Assembly (NCBI GenBank): GCA_029266615.1
Contig: JAQSWN010000035.1
Coordinates: 34,784 to 98,783 of the forward strand
Direction: 5' to 3'
DNA from: Polyangiaceae bacterium
GTDB lineage: Bacteria; Myxococcota_A; Polyangia; Polyangiales; Polyangiaceae
Length of the DNA stretch: 64,000 bases
Both the position numbers and the translations under genes were made by a program. This document shows, in pieces, positions 44,842-53,578 of this stretch. The notes below the pieces were generated by a model. The model had not been told where the DNA came from, ran no database searches, and saw only the letters and a list, made by a program, of their open reading frames with translations. Positions within the stretch are counted from its first letter, which is position 1. Each line of letters starts with the position of its first letter.

Positions 44842-45774
44842 TCAATCTCGAGCGCGGCGCCGCGCGCTCAAATCTAGTCCCAAATCCGCGCTCGCGCGCA
44901 GACGAGGGACCGCAAAATCGACGAAAGCTCGGACGCGTGCGGGGGCCCGCCGGCCTTCGCGGTACACGACATGGATCGGTAGTGGCGGGGCTTCGTAATC
45001 TTCCAGTATGAGCCGCAGCCGCCCGGCGCGGACCTGGGCCGCGACCATATACGAAAGGGCGCGCGTGATGCCGGCGCCGCCGACGGCCGCGTCGATGCCC
45101 ACCTCCGAGGCGTTGGCCAGCAAAGTGGCGCGCGGTCTAAACGATATGGACTTGCCGCGCTGCTCGAAGGACCAGGCCGGAGTGGCGCGCTCGCTGGAGA
45201 ACACGAACGTACGGTGCTCCGCCAAGTCCCGCGGGGTTTTGGGGACGCCGTGCTTCGCCAAGTACGCAGGCGACGCGCAGGTGACGCGCCGCACGGCGCC
45301 GACCTTGACCGCGTTCAGGGACGAATCTTCCAGGTGCGCGATGCGCACCGCGACGTCCAGCCCTTCGTCCATCAAATCCACCACCCGGTCGTGCAGGAGC
45401 GCGCGCGCCGTGACTTGGGGATACTTGTTCAAGAAGTCCACCAACATGGGGGCGACGAACAGACGCCCGAACATCACCGACGCGGTGACGCCAAGGGCGC
45501 CGCGCGGGGAGCTATGCTCACCGGTGACGGCAGCCTCCGCGTCGTCGACTTCGGCCAAAAGCCGCTTGCAGTCGACCAGGTAGCGCGCGCCGGCTTCGGT
45601 GACTCGCACCTTGCGGGTGGTTCGCTCCAGTAACACGACTCCCAGCCGCTCTTCGAGCGCCGCGACGTGACGTGTAACGACCGGTGGTGAGATCGCCAAA
45701 CGCCGCGCCGCCGGCGCAAACCCCTCCTCTTCCGCAACCGCGACGAAGGTTTGCATCAGCTCGAACCGGTCCAC
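44842..45774 (-). CDS. LysR-family transcriptional regulator
   Basis: GTG 45774 gives the typical start MDRFELMQTFVAVAEEEGF; the longer open frame would add 27 residues without a match. 310 aa. N-terminal winged helix (FAPAARRLAISPPVVTRHVAALEERLGVVLLERTTRKVRVTEAG, key helices) and a substrate-binding domain (PMLVDFLNKYPQVTARALLHD, DLMDEGLDVAVRIAHLEDSSL). The group of LysR proteins with this opening often regulates an adjacent divergent gene; here that is a glutathione S-transferase gene 80 bp away. Confidence 0.92.
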   Translation of the reverse strand: MDRFELMQTFVAVAEEEGFAPAARRLAISPPVVTRHVAALEERLGVVLLERTTRKVRVTEAGARYLVDCKRLLAEVDDAEAAVTGEHSSPRGALGVTASVMFGRLFVAPMLVDFLNKYPQVTARALLHDRVVDLMDEGLDVAVRIAHLEDSSLNAVKVGAVRRVTCASPAYLAKHGVPKTPRDLAEHRTFVFSSERATPAWSFEQRGKSISFRPRATLLANASEVGIDAAVGGAGITRALSYMVAAQVRAGRLRLILEDYEAPPLPIHVVYREGRRAPARVRAFVDFAVPRLRASADLGLDLSARRRARD

Positions 45775-45806
45775 GCATCGTTTCTGAAAGAGGAATAGTG
45801 ACTTGT

Positions 45807-45821
45807 CAATCGCACGAATTG
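45807..45821. promoter_or_regulatory. probable LysR operator between the LysR and GST genes
   Basis: Perfect dyad CAAT-N7-ATTG, containing a T-N11-A core, in the 79-bp divergent region. The position fits a LysR activation site for the GST gene. Confidence 0.45.
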
Positions 45822-45853
45822 TTTCTGGTACGGAAAGCCCCACAATCGCCCCC

Positions 45854-46462
45854 ATGACGATTCGAGTCTACCGCCACCCCATCTCTGGCCACTGTCACCG
45901 CGTCGAGCTCTACCTATCCCTCCTGGGCGCTCCTCACGAGCTGGTGCACGTTGACGTGGTCGCTGGTGCTCACAAGCAGCCGGACTTCCTCGCCAAGAAT
46001 GCCTTCGGGCAAGTTCCGGTAATCGAGGACGGCGAGGTAACTCTCGCGGACAGCATCGCCATCCTGACGTACCTGGGCGATCGCTACGACGAAGCCGGTC
46101 GGTATTGGCCGCGAGATGCCTTGCACAGAGCGCGAGTGCAGCGGTGGTTTTCGGTCGCGGCGGGCCAGCTCGCTTCCGGGCCGGGCGCGGCGCGGCTCGT
46201 CAAGCTGCTCGGCGCGAATCTGGACTACGAAGCAGCCGTGCGCACGTCGCAGCGCCTGTTCCAGGTCATGGAGCGCGAGCTTACCGAGCAATCCTTCCTC
46301 ACCGGGCCCGCGCCTACGCTCGCGGATCTCGCGCTCTACGCATACACGGCCCGCGCGCCCGAAGGCGACGTGTCACTCGAGCCGTATCCGTCGATTCGCG
46401 CCTGGCTCGGCCGCATCGAAGCGCTGCCCCGCTTCGTGCCGATGCTCGAAAGTAGGGCCTGA
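45854..46462 (+). CDS. glutathione S-transferase family protein
   Basis: ATG 45854 is chosen (a TTG at 45803 would put the operator inside the gene). 202 aa. GST-N fold: MTIRVYRHPISGHCHRVELYLSLLG, AFGQVPVIEDGEVTLADSIAILTYLGDRY (cis-Pro VPV and ADS glutathione contact). GST-C: the helical domain with TLADLALYAYTARAPEGDVSLEPYPSIRAWLGRIEALPRF cited by key residues. Divergent from LysR; overlaps the following gene by 1 bp, so the two are probably co-expressed for detoxification. Confidence 0.9.
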   Translation: MTIRVYRHPISGHCHRVELYLSLLGAPHELVHVDVVAGAHKQPDFLAKNAFGQVPVIEDGEVTLADSIAILTYLGDRYDEAGRYWPRDALHRARVQRWFSVAAGQLASGPGAARLVKLLGANLDYEAAVRTSQRLFQVMERELTEQSFLTGPAPTLADLALYAYTARAPEGDVSLEPYPSIRAWLGRIEALPRFVPMLESRA

Positions 46463-47421
46463 TGGCGCTGCCGGGTTGGGGCCGAGCAGGATCACCCTTT
46501 CACCCGGGCGAGCAAGCCGCGCAGGAGCGCGTCGGGATGCGCGAGCGCATCGAGCAAATGGGCCGCCGCGTCGTGCGAGACTTCATGCCCGACGAGCACC
46601 GTGAGCTCTTCGAGGACTTGCCGTTTCTAATCGTCGGTAGCGAAAGCGCGCATGGCGCGCTCTGGGCGTCACTGCTCTTCGGAGACCCCGGCTTCGTCCA
46701 CTCACCGACGCCGCGAAGCTTGCTGATCCGAGCGGAACCGATCCTCGGAGACCCGCTGGCGGAGAGTCTCCACACCGGGGCGGCGCTCGGGTTGCTCGGC
46801 ATCGAGCTTGCAACCCGTCGTCGTAACCGCGCCAATGGCCACGTGACGAGCCGTACGAGCGACGCGTTCGAGGTGCGAGTCGAGCAAAGCTTCGGCAACT
46901 GTAAGCAGTACATTCAATCGCGCGCCGGTATCTTTCGCCCTCCGGCCGCGCCTGCACGCGAAGGCGCTTCGCTGTCACCGGCCGCGCTCGGCGTGCTGTC
47001 CCGCACGGATACGACGTTCATCGCCACGAGCTCCCGAGACGCATCACGCGGCTATTCGGAAGGGGCGGACGTCTCTCACCGCGGCGGCCTCCCCGGCTTC
47101 CTACGCGCCGTCACCCAGTCGGGCGTCACGCACCTCACGATGCCGGACTTCTCCGGAAATTTCATGTTCAACACTTTCGGTAACCTCGAAGTAAATTCAC
47201 GCGCGGGCTTGCTCGCGCTCGACTTCGCGTCGGGCGCGCTCTTGTCGCTCACCGGCCATGCGAGCGTGATTTGGGACGGGCCCGAGGTGGAGGCCTTCGA
47301 AGGGGCCGAGCGCCTACTCCAGTTCGAAGTCCAAGAAGGACGGCTCTGGCAAGACGTGTTGCAAGGCTGGTCGGAGCCGCAGTTCTCACCGCACCTGCGC
47401 GGTACCGGCGAGTGGCATTAG
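46462..47421 (+). CDS. pyridoxamine 5'-phosphate oxidase-fold flavoprotein
   Basis: 319 aa, start overlapping the GST stop (TGATG). Residues about 40-130 and 180-290 form the split barrel: EDLPFLIVGSESAHGALWASLLFG, VEQSFGNCKQYIQSR, TDTTFIATSSRDASRGYSEGADVSHRGGLPGFLR, MPDFSGNFMFNTFGNLEVNSRAGLLALDF. This is a two-half PNPOx-like protein that binds FMN or another flavin; members of this type occur beside GST and LysR genes. The substrate is unknown. Its end overlaps the convergent gene at 47418 by 4 bp. Confidence 0.82.
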   Translation: MALPGWGRAGSPFHPGEQAAQERVGMRERIEQMGRRVVRDFMPDEHRELFEDLPFLIVGSESAHGALWASLLFGDPGFVHSPTPRSLLIRAEPILGDPLAESLHTGAALGLLGIELATRRRNRANGHVTSRTSDAFEVRVEQSFGNCKQYIQSRAGIFRPPAAPAREGASLSPAALGVLSRTDTTFIATSSRDASRGYSEGADVSHRGGLPGFLRAVTQSGVTHLTMPDFSGNFMFNTFGNLEVNSRAGLLALDFASGALLSLTGHASVIWDGPEVEAFEGAERLLQFEVQEGRLWQDVLQGWSEPQFSPHLRGTGEWH

Positions 47422-48353
47422 TGGATGATAGCGCTTGCGACCACGCGCTCCAGGGTCGCGGGCACGCGCTCGAACCTGGAAGGTGGGCTGAACACGGCGA
47501 GCCAACAGAAGTCTCGACGCCCTTTCGCGGCGTACAAGTAGCCCTGCGCGCGAACACCGTCGCGAGTTCCGTCGAATGCGAACTTCATTGCCGGAACATT
47601 GCCCAGAGTCACGAGCTCGCCCGGGCCAATGTTGGTTGCCAGTCTTTGCTCGTAAACCTTGCGCATGACTTCGGCGTATTGGCTCAGGCCGAAGTCGGCG
47701 GCGAAGTCGGTTCCCTTCTCGGTCGCCCAAGCGACGGCGCTCCCATTGGTCGCGTACAGGAGCGACATGTGCTCGCCGGTACTGTTCGAACGGCTCTCGA
47801 ACCGCCACGACTCGGGCACGCGGAGCGTGAAGTTGCCGGTCGGCGCGTGACGGTCGACCACCGCGGCGCTTGCTGGCCAAGGCTCATCGCGGGCAGCACC
47901 TTTCCGCGTCAAGCTCGACAACGTGCTCAGCGTCATCATCGAGGTGAGTACGAGCGCCCCCTTGCTGAAAGAGCGGAGGTTGCGGAATCGCCCCATTGGA
48001 AGGCAGAAGAGCGCCGCGAAGAGCGAGCCGCCCAGCGCCATCCCCAGGTGATAGCCGAGCTGCACCTCCGACGTTTCGAGCTTGGAGAGCAGAACCATGA
48101 ACCCCGTCAGCGCCAGCAGGAGTAGCAGGCGAACCACGGTCCACCCACCCACTCCCGTGGCCTCGGGCCGCGCGGCCCCTGCCACGTAAGACGGGAGAGG
48201 GCCGCCGAAGCCAGGCTGAGCCGAGGCGGGAGGAGCGGAAGGCCTCACGACCGGAGGCTTGGAGTTACGACACAACACGCAACTGGCGCTCACGGTTGGA
48301 TCGTAGGCCAGCCCATGCGCCGTACACCGGGGCAATCCTCGTCTCTCACTCAT
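47418..48353 (-). CDS. membrane protein with N-terminal zinc-ribbon-like Cys and C-terminal PsbP/DcrB-like domain
   Basis: ATG 48353 gives 311 aa. The N-terminus has two Cys pairs (RCTAHGLAYDPTVSASCVLC), then a Pro-rich stretch, three or so membrane spans between about 95 and 170, and a C-terminal domain of about 130 residues: TGNFTLRVPESWRFESRS, YAEVMRKVYEQRLATNIGPGELVTLGN, GYLYAAKGRRDFCWLAVFSPP. The last domain has the Mog1/PsbP/DcrB pattern (FxxxxPxxW..), but no exact family is certain. Convergent with the PNPOx gene. Confidence 0.65.
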   Translation of the reverse strand: MSERRGLPRCTAHGLAYDPTVSASCVLCRNSKPPVVRPSAPPASAQPGFGGPLPSYVAGAARPEATGVGGWTVVRLLLLLALTGFMVLLSKLETSEVQLGYHLGMALGGSLFAALFCLPMGRFRNLRSFSKGALVLTSMMTLSTLSSLTRKGAARDEPWPASAAVVDRHAPTGNFTLRVPESWRFESRSNSTGEHMSLLYATNGSAVAWATEKGTDFAADFGLSQYAEVMRKVYEQRLATNIGPGELVTLGNVPAMKFAFDGTRDGVRAQGYLYAAKGRRDFCWLAVFSPPSRFERVPATLERVVASAIIH

Positions 48354-48526
48354 GGTCGCGGTCGCCCTGCTGGTCACGTCGATCGAGCTCGACTGCCAAC
48401 GCGTAACACCCTTTTCCGCGCGGCTGCATCGCACGAATGGGTGTTCCCACGCCCGCCAGAATTTGTCGGCGAAGGTGTCCTCGACAAACTCCCACGCTAA
48501 TGGAGGACGCGTTGCCGACGTCTCGA

Positions 48527-49993
48527 CTACAGCCGCTTGTACTTGCCGGTGAACGGGTCCTGCTTGCAGCCGAAGGTGCTGGCGCCGCCCGGCACCACGC
48601 CGCTCGCGGGGCGGAGCTGCCCTGAGAAGGGGTCGTTGTAACAGCGCTGCGCGGTGGGAGGTTTCGCGGCCATCGGCGGCGCCGGTGTCTCCCGTACGGT
48701 CTGTGTCTTGGCGGTGACGGGAGCTTTGGTCGGCGATGCGGGCGGCGCCGGAGTGGACGGTTCCGGCGCAGGCAGCGGCGCGACTTCTTGGCTCGCCGGG
48801 GGGCTCGCGATGACGGCGGCACTTCTTTCGGCTGCCGGCTCCGTGGTCGTCGGCTTATTGCGGAGCAGCACGCTCACCGCGCCAATCCCTCCCACGAGCA
48901 GCACCGCGCCGAGCAAAATCCAGGGTAGCGGGCTCGCCTTCGTGGGAATGCGGAGCTCTTCCACCGCCTGGGAGGTGTTCATGGAAGACACGGACGGGGC
49001 CGCGCTCTGTCCCGTCCCGCTCGGGAAGTACGCGGGCTGGCCCGAGGGGACAACCGCGGAGGGCAGAGCGGCAGCGGTGGCGTGTCCCGCGACGACGTCT
49101 CGTAGGGCGTTGACCAGCTCTTGCGCGCTCCCGAACCGCTGCTCGGCGTCGCGGCTCGTCGCCTTCGCGAACCATTCGTCGAAGCCGCGCAGCATGAAGC
49201 CTTGCGCAGAAGGCGGCGCGATCGGCCGCGCGCAAATGTTGAGCAACAGCTCGCCGTAGGTAGAGCCGTCGAACGGGCGCACGCCGGTCATGCACTCACA
49301 GGTAATGACCGCCATGGCCCAGAGATCCGTGCGAAGATCGACGGCTTTTTTTCCTTCGACTTGCTCGGGGCTCATGTAATACGGCGTGCCCATCGTGACG
49401 CCGGTCTTCGTCTCCATGCCGCCGAACGTGGAAGCCGGCGTCTTGGCGATACCGAAGTCCAAGATCTTCACGAGCTCTTGATCGTCTTCGCGCACCAAGA
49501 ACACGTTGTCCGGCTTCAAATCGCGGTGAACGATGCCGGCCGCGTGCGCTCGGCCCAGCGCGCGCGCCACTTGCGTCATGATCGTGACCGTGCGCTCCGG
49601 TGCCAGGCGCTTCTCGCGCTCCAAGCAGCCGGCGAGGCTCTCGCCGTTCAAGAGCTCCATGACCAGGTACGGCGTCGTCTCGTGAACGCCGTAGTCCAGC
49701 ACCTGCACGACGTGCGCGCTTCGCAGCGACGCGGCTGCCATCGCTTCGCGTCGGAATCGCTCCGCGCCTTCCGGCGTCGCGGCGATGGCCGGATCCATGA
49801 GCTTGACCGCGACCCACGAACGGAGCGCGAGGTGCTCGGCCAGCCAGACCGACCCCATGCCTCCCTTGCCGAGCTGGCGCTCCAAGCGATAGCGGCCGGC
49901 CAACACGCTGTGCATGGCCAAGAACCCTGCCTCGACCTGCGGTGCGGGTCCAGTGCTCCGTTGTCGCGGTGCAGGTGATCGCTCCGTTGTCAC
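48527..49993 (-). CDS. Hanks-type Ser/Thr protein kinase with transmembrane and Cys-rich tail
   Basis: 488 aa from GTG 49993; ATG 49915 (MHSVLAGRYRL) is an equally good start just before the domain. Kinase: LGKGGMGSVWLAEH, VAVKLMD, VHRDLKPDNVFLV, ILDFGIAKTP, GTPYYMSPEQVEG, and MAVITCECMTG, a full domain of about 270 residues. A membrane span lies at about 355-380 (LPWILLGAVLLVGGIGAVSVLL), then Pro/Ala/Thr-rich linker, and a C-terminal pair of Cys motifs (AQRCYNDPFSG ... TFGCKQDPFTG) seen in other myxobacterial kinases. Divergent from the lipoprotein gene at 50022. Confidence 0.93.
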   Translation of the reverse strand: MTTERSPAPRQRSTGPAPQVEAGFLAMHSVLAGRYRLERQLGKGGMGSVWLAEHLALRSWVAVKLMDPAIAATPEGAERFRREAMAAASLRSAHVVQVLDYGVHETTPYLVMELLNGESLAGCLEREKRLAPERTVTIMTQVARALGRAHAAGIVHRDLKPDNVFLVREDDQELVKILDFGIAKTPASTFGGMETKTGVTMGTPYYMSPEQVEGKKAVDLRTDLWAMAVITCECMTGVRPFDGSTYGELLLNICARPIAPPSAQGFMLRGFDEWFAKATSRDAEQRFGSAQELVNALRDVVAGHATAAALPSAVVPSGQPAYFPSGTGQSAAPSVSSMNTSQAVEELRIPTKASPLPWILLGAVLLVGGIGAVSVLLRNKPTTTEPAAERSAAVIASPPASQEVAPLPAPEPSTPAPPASPTKAPVTAKTQTVRETPAPPMAAKPPTAQRCYNDPFSGQLRPASGVVPGGASTFGCKQDPFTGKYKRL

Positions 49994-50021
49994 TCGGCGC
50001 CTCCGGCACTAGGCTCGGCGC

Positions 50022-50879
50022 ATGCTTTCCGTGGGTTCGAAGCGCGCGCTGTGCACGGTCGTTCTGGGGTTTTCACTCAGCCTGGGCTGCGCCGGTCGGT
50101 GGCAGCCGGCCAACAGTCACGACGTCGCCTTTCAGGCCGAGCCGCACGCCGCGTACGCCACCGTGCTGGAGGTAGTGACGGCCAAGGGCTACACCATCGA
50201 CTCGAAGGACGACGCGGCGAAGAGAGTGCGGCTCCAATCGCGCGCCAACGCCAAGTCCTTCATCGACGTGGAAGTGGCGCCCGGCCTGGTCAAGATCGCA
50301 CCCGCCGGCAACTTGGTGCGGGGGGACAAGGTCCACAAAATGCTCAACACGGAGCTGAACAACTTGGAGGCCGACCTGAAGCAACGCTTCGGCGGCGGCC
50401 AAGTCGTGGCGGTCGCGCCTTCGGCCAGCGCATCTGCCCCCACCCCAGTGGCGGAAAGCGCGACCATGCCCGCCGCTCCGGTCGCGGAAGGCGGAGCCAT
50501 GCCCGCCGCGTGGACAGAGCCGGCTTATGATCCGAGCGTGTGGGGGAACGGCCAGTTCACGTGCTTGCCTGTACGCGTGCCGGCGGATCACCAGGGCGCA
50601 CTCACGTTGCAGCTCAGCAACGGAGAGAAGGCGGATCTCCAGCTGTCTCTCGCGTACGACGCGGGCCTGTGCCGTTCGCCCGCGCAGTGCAAGCAAGGTG
50701 GCGGCTGCCCCGCGCTCGGCATCGGCGATACGGAGCGCGTGAATCGCCTCGCGGGGCGGCTCTCACGCGGCGAGATCGCTTCGCAGGCGCTCTTATTGGA
50801 CGCTGGCAAGCCCGTCGCCAACGTCGACCTCTCGCGCCACGGGTCCATCGTCCAGGCAATGAGCGAGATCAAGCGCTAG
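50022..50879 (+). CDS. lipoprotein, unknown
   Basis: 285 aa. Lipobox at about residue 20-23 (FSLSLGCAG). First domain (about 40-130): VAFQAEPHAAYATVLEVVTAKGYTIDSKDDAAKRVRLQS, FIDVEVAPGLVKIAPAG, with a shape like the BamC/DUF-type lipoprotein fold (alternating strands and helix). An Ala/Pro/Met-rich linker follows (about 140-175), then a second domain of about 90 residues with four Cys (CLPVRVP, GLCRSPAQCKQGGGC). The stop overlaps the M28 gene end by 4 bp. Its divergence from the kinase gene suggests envelope-related co-regulation (inference). Confidence 0.68.
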   Translation: MLSVGSKRALCTVVLGFSLSLGCAGRWQPANSHDVAFQAEPHAAYATVLEVVTAKGYTIDSKDDAAKRVRLQSRANAKSFIDVEVAPGLVKIAPAGNLVRGDKVHKMLNTELNNLEADLKQRFGGGQVVAVAPSASASAPTPVAESATMPAAPVAEGGAMPAAWTEPAYDPSVWGNGQFTCLPVRVPADHQGALTLQLSNGEKADLQLSLAYDAGLCRSPAQCKQGGGCPALGIGDTERVNRLAGRLSRGEIASQALLLDAGKPVANVDLSRHGSIVQAMSEIKR

Positions 50880-51889
50880 TCCTCGCTCAGCTCTCTCAAC
50901 ATAGCTTCCAGGCCGACGACGACGCGCGCCAAGCGGTCGAAGTCCATCTGCTCCGGGGTGTCGGTCAGCTGGTGGTAGTTCGGGTCGCGAAACGGGGCCG
51001 TGTCCGTCACCATCACCGCCGCGTAACCCTGCTGCCAGAACGCCCAATGGTCGGACCAGCCAACCCCTGGGAGTGAAGCCGGCAAAGCCGCGCCCTCCGA
51101 CGGTACGGTAGCGTGCGCGCGGAAATGCCCGAGGCTATCGCGCACCAACGCTCGCGACGCTAGGTTGCCGACGAAGCCGATGAAGTTGCCGGTGTTCGGA
51201 TATAGCCGGCTGAGCGGCGGCGGGTACTTCTGCGAGCCGGGCACGTCCGAGAAATGCCCCATCGTCTCCAGCGAGAACATGGCGCGCAGCTTTTCGCCGC
51301 GCTGCGCGCAGCCTCGGGCGTGCACCAGCGCTCCCATCGCTTCCGTCTCGAAGTACGGCATTTCCTCGTTCGCGAAGAGCACGAAGCGCAGCGGCAGCGG
51401 GTGCTCGCTCTGGGCGAGGCGGCGCGCCAGGACGAGCAGGGCGGCCGTGCCGCTACCGTTGTCGTTGGCCGCCGGCGTGCCCCCGGGCGCGCTGTCGTAG
51501 TGCGCGCCAATCAGCACGAGCGGCGCGGCGTGCCTACCCGGCAAGTCCAGCACGAGGTTCGCCGCCTCCGCAGGTGAGCTGGGGATGCGCTCGCGCCGCA
51601 ACTTGCCCCCACGGACCTTCGAAAGCTCGTCGATCAAATAGCGCTCGGCTCTCGCGAGCGAGTCGCCCTCCGTCGCGCGCCGCTCCCCGATGTCGACGGC
51701 CAGCACCCGCACATGCTGCTCGAGCTCCGCGCTCACGTCGCGCTCGTCTGCGCTCAGCGCGGGAAGCGCCCCCGTGACTGAGCGCCCGGGCATCGCCGTG
51801 CAATAGACGAGGGCCGCTACGAGCGCGACGACCACCGCCGCGACGGACGACGCCGCGATCGTCGCCCAGCTGCGTTTCAGTCGGACCAT
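50876..51889 (-). CDS. M28-family zinc aminopeptidase, membrane-anchored
   Basis: 337 aa. N-terminal membrane segment at about 10-30 (IAASSVAAVVVALVAALVYC). Two-zinc active site motifs: LIGAHYDSAPGGTPAANDNGSGTAALL (His and bridging Asp), LFANEEMPYFETEAMG (Glu pair), METMGHFSD (Asp), and YHQLTDTPEQMDFDRL (last His). All expected metal ligands are present. It acts outside the cytoplasm, probably on peptides. Its start overlaps the stop of the gene at 51877 by 13 bp, so the small genes at 52250 and 51877 are likely co-transcribed with it. Confidence 0.9.
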   Translation of the reverse strand: MVRLKRSWATIAASSVAAVVVALVAALVYCTAMPGRSVTGALPALSADERDVSAELEQHVRVLAVDIGERRATEGDSLARAERYLIDELSKVRGGKLRRERIPSSPAEAANLVLDLPGRHAAPLVLIGAHYDSAPGGTPAANDNGSGTAALLVLARRLAQSEHPLPLRFVLFANEEMPYFETEAMGALVHARGCAQRGEKLRAMFSLETMGHFSDVPGSQKYPPPLSRLYPNTGNFIGFVGNLASRALVRDSLGHFRAHATVPSEGAALPASLPGVGWSDHWAFWQQGYAAVMVTDTAPFRDPNYHQLTDTPEQMDFDRLARVVVGLEAMLRELSED

Positions 51890-52260
51890 GGGTTACCGCG
51901 CAAGATCGCGCCGCCCGGCAGTGTGGCATAGCCGTCCCCGTGGCGTGTCTCGCACAAGAAACCGACTGAAAGTGGCCGTCCGTCGCGATGGCGTCGAAAG
52001 ATCCAGCGCTGGTAGGACCGCCCCTCCACCATCTCTTCGAGGGGGGTGAAGCACAGCTGGTAGCTGCGGTACCGGCAGTCGTACTCGACCTCCGCGAGCG
52101 GGCCGCCGGGCGCGACGTCGCGCAGGCCCAGCTCGTGGAACGCCTCCATCAACTCCTGAATCTCGTCCGTCGTCGCCGGGCGCGCCTGCAATCGATACAC
52201 GTCGCCGGCGCGCTCGGCGATCCACGTGCTGCACAGCGGCGAACGTTGCTCACACCACAT
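51877..52260 (-). CDS. hypothetical small protein, upstream of the M28 gene
   Basis: 127 aa from ATG 52260. Repeated aromatic and acidic residues (IQELMEAFHELGLRDVAPGG, AEVEYDCRYRSYQLCFTPLEEM, GRSYQRWIFRRHRDGRPLSVGFLCET). No signal or membrane span. The ATG overlaps the end of the small gene at 52250-52414 by 11 bases, and the stop overlaps the M28 start by 13 bases. Function unknown. Confidence 0.6.
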   Translation of the reverse strand: MWCEQRSPLCSTWIAERAGDVYRLQARPATTDEIQELMEAFHELGLRDVAPGGPLAEVEYDCRYRSYQLCFTPLEEMVEGRSYQRWIFRRHRDGRPLSVGFLCETRHGDGYATLPGGAILRGNPWSD

Positions 52261-52414
52261 GGTGAGACGATAATTGTGTGTCGTCGGCCTCTCCGTGCCA
52301 CCACACGCCTTGCAGCACTGCGTCTGGCGGCACGTCGAGATCGAGCGCGCGCGTCACTCCGTCGAGCTCCGCACGGTTGAGCGATTGCACGGACTTGCGC
52401 GGCTCTTTCCCCAT
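52250..52414 (-). CDS. 54-aa small protein, first gene of the M28 operon
   Basis: Not previously obvious because of its size. ATG 52414 follows a good Shine-Dalgarno (GAGGCGGGAAC). Codons are GC-rich in third position (e.g. CTC GAC GTG CCG), and the frame ends at TGA 52250-52252, overlapping the next gene's start. Product: MGKEPRKSVQSLNRAELDGV ... LDLDVPPDAVLQGVWWHGEADD ... HHVV. No family recognised. The overlap with the downstream gene supports translational coupling. Confidence 0.6.
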   Translation of the reverse strand: MGKEPRKSVQSLNRAELDGVTRALDLDVPPDAVLQGVWWHGEADDTQLSSHHVV

Positions 52415-52698
52415 GTTCCCGCCTCTTCTTGAGACCTGAAAAGTAGCGAGCCAGGGCGCTTCGCGCCAGCGTCAGTCGGCAGCGTATTTTTGCTCCGAGG
52501 CTGATGCGATGCCGCTTGCGCAGATTCGCTTCGTGCCAGCCCGATGCGAATTTGCGCGCGGGTCCGCAATTTGGAAGGTCGGAGTGCGAGCTATACCTCG
52601 ATTGCTCGATTGCTCGATTGCTCACACGGTGTAACCCTCAGCGCTGAAGACGTCGCTGCGTCTGACTCGCTACGTCTGCCCCCGGACACTAGCTCATC
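52415..52698. other. intergenic, 284 bp, divergent promoter region
   Basis: Separates the M28 operon from the C-type lectin lipoprotein gene. It contains a 3-copy 8-bp tandem repeat ctcgattg at 52597-52620. No other feature is visible. Confidence 0.5.
52597..52620. repeat. 8-bp tandem repeat, 3 copies
   Basis: Exact repeats of ctcgattg, about 80 bp upstream of the C-type lectin lipoprotein start. Phase variation by slippage is possible but not shown. Confidence 0.85.
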
Positions 52699-53562
52699 AT
52701 GAAAGCACCCGTGCTCTACGGCGCGATCGCGCTCTGCCTGATCGCTTGCAGCCGCCCTGACTCTGCGCTCTTCGGCCCAGACGCGCCCGAAAGTAGCGCC
52801 GGAGACAGCGGGAGCGGCGGCACCTCCCCGACCACGGGCGGAGCAGAAACCAGCGGCGGCTCCCTCGCTCAAGGTGGCACGACGGCCGAGCCCAATGGCG
52901 GTACGGACGCAGGCGGTACGAGCGCCGGTGGCACCCAGCCCGGTGGTGGCAATGCCGGCGAGCCAACGGAGATGCCCGGGGACGCCGGCGAAGGATCTGG
53001 CGGTTCGAATACCCCGCCGGACCCACCCATGCCCGTGTGCGGCAACGGCATCATCGAGACCGGGGAACAGTGCGACGACGCGGGGCAGGCGGGCATGGAC
53101 GGCTGCGAGAAGTGCCAAGTCAACTGCATGCATTTCGGAGCCGGCGCCGTGAAGTCCGACGACCATCACTGCTACCGCGGCTACGACGAAGAAACGTTCG
53201 AGGGCGCGGTCGCAGCGTGCAAAGAGCGCGGCGCGCACCTCGTCACCATCACGAGCGCCGCGGAAAACGAGGTCGTGAGCGACCTCGTGAACAGCTCCAA
53301 GTTCATCGGCGGCTGGGAAGACTTGGGCCTCATGGAAGAAGGCCAAGGCGACTACGGCTGGATTACGGGGGAGGCGCTCAGCTACACCAATTGGGCCCAG
53401 GGCGAGCCGGATCAGGATAACTTTTCTTGCAGCGGCTGGGGCAACCAGCGCTGCTATGAGCATTGCCTCATCATGAATGGGCAAGGCACCTGGGAAGACC
53501 ACCGCTGCGACCAGCCGGACGGCTACGCTTGCGAGTGGGAGCCGGCCGGCGTGGTGAAGTGA
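52699..53562 (+). CDS. C-type lectin-like domain lipoprotein with DUF4215 motif
   Basis: 287 aa. Lipobox in ALCLIACSR (Cys about 16), followed by a long Gly/Thr/Ser/Ala linker to about 110. A DUF4215-type element CGNGIIETGEQCDDAGQAG with paired Cys comes next, then a C-type lectin-like domain: KSDDHHCYRGYDEETFEGAVAACKERGAHLVTITSAAENEVV (key residues), FIGGWEDLGL, YTNWAQGEPDQDNFSCSGWGNQRC, and a final YACEWE. The linker and lectin domain would place a binding surface outside the outer membrane. A carbohydrate ligand is likely but not shown; the classical QPD/EPN Ca motif appears as EPDQDN. Confidence 0.88.
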   Translation: MKAPVLYGAIALCLIACSRPDSALFGPDAPESSAGDSGSGGTSPTTGGAETSGGSLAQGGTTAEPNGGTDAGGTSAGGTQPGGGNAGEPTEMPGDAGEGSGGSNTPPDPPMPVCGNGIIETGEQCDDAGQAGMDGCEKCQVNCMHFGAGAVKSDDHHCYRGYDEETFEGAVAACKERGAHLVTITSAAENEVVSDLVNSSKFIGGWEDLGLMEEGQGDYGWITGEALSYTNWAQGEPDQDNFSCSGWGNQRCYEHCLIMNGQGTWEDHRCDQPDGYACEWEPAGVVK

Positions 53563-53578
53563 AGCGCGTCGCTCCCGC

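Noticed and set aside
52591..53502. 303-aa minus-strand open frame
   Set aside because: Antisense to the C-type lectin lipoprotein; Ala/Arg/Val-rich and without a recognisable domain.
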